This document shows positions 61,749-64,000 of a stretch of DNA of 64,000 nucleotides, in pieces. The notes under the pieces are model-generated. The model did not search any database and was not told the DNA's origin. It was given only the letters and a program-made list of their open reading frames with translations. Position 1 is the stretch's first letter; each line of letters starts with the position of its first letter. The position numbers and the translations under genes were made by a program. The stretch is from Streptomyces yatensis (GTDB lineage: Bacteria > Actinomycetota > Actinomycetes > Streptomycetales > Streptomycetaceae), in contig NZ_CP072941.1 of NCBI RefSeq assembly GCF_018069625.1, forward strand, positions 5,704,001-5,768,000, given 5' to 3'.

Positions 61749-62615
61749 TCAGACCGCGTCCAGCGCGCCGGGGCCGAGGGGCGGCACCAGCCCCTCGGCC
61801 GCCGCGCGGGTCAGCAGCCCGCGCACCGCGGCGTAGCCGTTCTCGCCCAGGTCGGCGGTGAACTCGTTCACGTACAGCCCGATGTGCTGATCGGCGACGG
61901 CCGGGTCCATCTCCTGGGCGTGCTCCAGGACATACGTCCGCGACGCCTCCGGGTCGTCCCAGGCCATCCGCACCGACGACCGGGCGGCGTCGGCGAGTTC
62001 CCGCAGCCGCTCCTCGCCCAGTGACCGCTTGGCGATGATCGCGCCGAGCGGGATCGGCAGACCGGTGGTCTGCTCCCAGTGCTCGCCCATGTCAGCCAGG
62101 CAGTGCAGCCCGTAATTCTGATAGGTGAACCGGGCTTCGTGGATGACGAGCCCGGCGTCGACCTCGCCGTCCCGCACCGCGGGCATGATCGCGTGGAACG
62201 GCAGCACCTTGATCTCGCCGACCCCGCCCGGCACCTCGGCGGCGGCCCACAGCCGGAAGAGCAGATACGCGGTCGAACGCTCGCTCGGCACCGCGACCGT
62301 CTTCCCCGCCAGGTCCTTGCCGGTGAGCTGCTGCCCCTCGCCGGGCTGCCGCGTGAGCACCAGCGGACCGCAGCCGCGCCCGAGCGCGCCGCCGCAGGGC
62401 AGCAGCGCGTAGTCGTCCAGCACCCACGGCAGTACGGCGTAGGACACCTTCAGCACATCGAACTCACCGCGCTCCGCCATCCCGTTGGTGATGTCGATGT
62501 CGGCGAAGGTGACATCGAGCGCGGGCGCGCCGGGGACCTGGCCGTGGGCCCAGGCGTGGAAGACGAAGGTGTCGTTGGGGCACGGGGAGTAGGCGATCTT
62601 CAGGGGCTCAGTCAC
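61749..62615 (-). CDS. mqnD: 1,4-dihydroxy-6-naphthoate synthase (futalosine menaquinone pathway)
   Basis: MqnD converts cyclic dehypoxanthine futalosine to 1,4-dihydroxy-6-naphthoate, a late step of menaquinone synthesis via futalosine. It opens LKIAYSPCPNDTFVFHAWAHG, with DITNGMAERGEFDVLKVSYA, VPSERSTAYLLF and DAGLVIHEARFTYQ including the catalytic His. Length (288 residues) is normal. The start is GTG at 62615, overlapping the stop of mqnB by four bases (GTGA), so the pair is co-translated. Confidence 0.94.
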   Translation of the reverse strand: MTEPLKIAYSPCPNDTFVFHAWAHGQVPGAPALDVTFADIDITNGMAERGEFDVLKVSYAVLPWVLDDYALLPCGGALGRGCGPLVLTRQPGEGQQLTGKDLAGKTVAVPSERSTAYLLFRLWAAAEVPGGVGEIKVLPFHAIMPAVRDGEVDAGLVIHEARFTYQNYGLHCLADMGEHWEQTTGLPIPLGAIIAKRSLGEERLRELADAARSSVRMAWDDPEASRTYVLEHAQEMDPAVADQHIGLYVNEFTADLGENGYAAVRGLLTRAAAEGLVPPLGPGALDAV

Positions 62616-63511
62616 TGCCGGGTTCCTTCCGGGTCCAAGGTCCAGGTGCCGAGGAGGGGGGCGATGGTTTCGAAGGTGCTGGTGAGCGCCTCGAGCGCCG
62701 CCCCGATCCGCCAGGCGGCGCGGTCGCGCGGCCCGACGGCGTTGGAGATCGCCCGTACCTCCAGGGCGGGTACCGACTGGGCCGCGGCGGCCTCCGCCAC
62801 GCCGAAGCCCTCCATGGCCTCGGCGGCGGCGTGCGGATGGCGGCGCAGCAGCTCCGCGGCCCGTTCGGCGCTCCCGGTCACGGTCGACACGGTGAGCACG
62901 GTGCCGCGCACGGCGTCCGTCGCCTCGGCGACGGCGGCGACGAGCGGGGCGGGCGGGAGGTGTTCGACGGTTCCGAAGCCCAGATCGGTGACGGCGGTGA
63001 AGCCGTCGGGGGTCTCGGCACCCAGGTCGGCGGCGACGATCGCGTCGGCGACGACGATGGAGCCGAGGCGCGCGGTGGCGGGCTGCTCGGTGGCGGGCTG
63101 CTCGGCGGCAGGCTGCTCGGCGGTGGGGAGCGCGGTCGGGTTGGGGCGCTCGGCGCCGTCGGGCCGCGCGGTGGCGTCGGGGAGCGCGGTCGGGTTGGGC
63201 CGCGCGGCGGCGTCGGGGAGCGCGGTGGTGAAGCCGCCGCCGATACCGGCCGATACGGCGAGGTCGTAGGGGGTACGGGCGACCGCGGCCGCGGTCAGGG
63301 CGGCGGCGGTGCCGGCCGCCGCGGCCGCCGGGCCGACCCCGGCTGCCAGGACGTCCACGGTGAGCGGCGGCCCGGCGGGCGGCACCGGGCTCAGCCGGTG
63401 GATCATCCCGCCGGGGACGGGGAGTTCGGCCACCTCGGGGGCCGTGCCGCCGACGCCCCGCACCACGGCGTCCCGCTCGGCGGGCACAGCCGTGACGATC
63501 AGTACGCGCAT
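62612..63511 (-). CDS. mqnB: futalosine hydrolase with internal repeat insertion
   Basis: MqnB removes hypoxanthine from futalosine. It belongs to the nucleoside phosphorylase/hydrolase fold: RVLIVTAVPAERDAVVRG at the N-terminus, VLAAGVGPAAAAAGTAAAL, the AVSAGIGGGF loop and the C-terminal MEGFGVAEAA and VRAISN motifs. An insertion of about 45 residues (about 106-150) separates GGGF from LGSIVVAD. It consists of repeats such as RPNPTALP (twice) and EQPA/EQPAT (three times), encoded by a 15-bp and a longer repeat (63070-63215). The protein is therefore 299 residues against roughly 230-250 in relatives. The core motifs flanking the insert are intact. Confidence 0.9.
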   Translation of the reverse strand: MRVLIVTAVPAERDAVVRGVGGTAPEVAELPVPGGMIHRLSPVPPAGPPLTVDVLAAGVGPAAAAAGTAAALTAAAVARTPYDLAVSAGIGGGFTTALPDAAARPNPTALPDATARPDGAERPNPTALPTAEQPAAEQPATEQPATARLGSIVVADAIVAADLGAETPDGFTAVTDLGFGTVEHLPPAPLVAAVAEATDAVRGTVLTVSTVTGSAERAAELLRRHPHAAAEAMEGFGVAEAAAAQSVPALEVRAISNAVGPRDRAAWRIGAALEALTSTFETIAPLLGTWTLDPEGTRQ

Positions 63512-63649
63512 GGACGATTCCCCCTTGTCACGGCGTGGCTGGTGCTCCTGGTGCGTCGGGCTCTCCCGACGTGCCCAGTCTTCCCCGTGCGGCCGGGCCC
63601 CGTCAGCGCGGCGCTTCGTCCTGCGGAGCCCCGTACGTCAGGAATCCTG

Positions 63650-64000
63650 TCAGGAGTCCCGTTCCAGCGTGAAGCGCCAGATGCCCTTGACGCCCTGGCT
63701 GCTCTTGCCGAGCTCGGCGATCGTGATGGTGACCTTCTTCTCGAGCGTGGTCTGGCCCGTCTGCGGGTTCTGCTTGGCGAAGAGCGTGTCGCTGTCGAAG
63801 CTGCGGTACGTCTCCTTGCTCGCCTCGGCCATGACCGGGTTGTTGGCGATCAGGCCCCAGCTCGACTTGGCGATCTCGGGGTCCACCCCGATCCGCACCT
63901 TGTCCCCGGGGGTCACCTTGATCGTCTTTTCGGGCTTGGCCGACAGGCACGCCTTGAACTTCGCCGAGCTCAGGTCCTTGCCGTCGCCGTAGCAGCCGTC
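63650..64000 (-). CDS. DUF2771-like exported protein (5' end outside window)
   Basis: Only the C-terminal 116 residues are present; the frame is open to base 64000. The visible part includes GCYGDGKDLSSAKFKACLSAKPEKTIKVTPGDKVRIGVDPEIA and ends KGIWRFTLERDS. It resembles the actinobacterial DUF2771 lipoproteins that often follow mqnB-mqnD, with an immunoglobulin-like beta pattern and two Cys that may be disulfide-bonded. The signal sequence would lie outside the window. The family assignment is moderately sure. Confidence 0.7.
   Translation of the reverse strand, partial: DGCYGDGKDLSSAKFKACLSAKPEKTIKVTPGDKVRIGVDPEIAKSSWGLIANNPVMAEASKETYRSFDSDTLFAKQNPQTGQTTLEKKVTITIAELGKSSQGVKGIWRFTLERDS

Overview
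The window reads as a chromosomal core segment of a Streptomyces (high-GC actinomycete). The evidence is very high GC with strong third-position GC bias, mycothiol and futalosine-menaquinone genes, CarD, MsiK, GroEL2 with a CIRCE site, a CdgB-type diguanylate cyclase and DasR-type operators. The gene order matches, from memory, the carD-ispDF-cysS ... msiK ... cdgB-nagKA ... groEL2 ... mqnDB stretch of S. coelicolor. The LysR-mini/LuxR-pair insert and the abundant minisatellites hint at a different, large-genome species, but I cannot name it from sequence alone. I see no prophage, IS element, CRISPR array or integrase.

1-10.8 kb: end of carD, then ispD-ispF (MEP isoprenoid pathway), cysS, rlmB, a repeat-rich 0.86 kb non-coding stretch, a DoxX-family membrane protein, a sugar-nucleotidyltransferase, a small exported protein, the multi-sugar ABC ATPase msiK under a DasR-like operator, and tRNA-Thr(UGU). 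11-21 kb: a LysR head-only protein and a tandem pair of unusual LuxR-HTH regulators (accessory in character), a hypothetical gene, the mycothiol-dependent formaldehyde dehydrogenase with its coupled metallo-beta-lactamase-fold hydrolase, a secreted M4 protease, and a divergent TetR/alcohol-dehydrogenase pair with two operators. 20.6-31.7 kb: Uma2, TerD, an ArfB-like rescue factor, a flavin reductase, cdgB, a membrane-anchored carbohydrate-binding protein, a PfkB sugar kinase, nagA-nagK with a DasR site, an orphan sugar-binding lipoprotein and a DUF3263 protein.

32-40 kb: otsB and otsA converge, gpgS (glucosylglycerate) follows, then a SAM-I riboswitch controls a threonine-synthase-like gene coupled to a ThiS/MoaD-like sulfur carrier ending Gly-Gly-Cys. 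I read this pair as a thiocarboxylate-dependent homocysteine (methionine) module. A cold-shock gene and groEL2 follow. 40-49 kb: murQ and an RpiR regulator, two small overlapping genes, a Cmx/CmrA-type MFS pump, an HD hydrolase, CutC, a VOC protein and a HelD/HelR-like RNA-polymerase helicase. 49-64 kb: an XPB helicase with a second helicase-associated protein flanking a VanZ-like gene, a HAAS-like membrane protein, a three-gene iron-siderophore ABC operon with an iron box, a HAD hydrolase, a cold-shock protein, mqnB-mqnD and the end of a DUF2771-like lipoprotein.

Themes. (i) Carbon supply: DasR-like sites sit at msiK, nagKA and possibly the sugar-binding lipoprotein, and CebR-like and Crp-like palindromes sit upstream of cdgB. 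(ii) Sulfur: the SAM-riboswitch operon. (iii) Genome texture: short tandem repeats (15-36 bp) recur right at or just after stop codons, and in several genes the repeat unit contains the stop codon itself.
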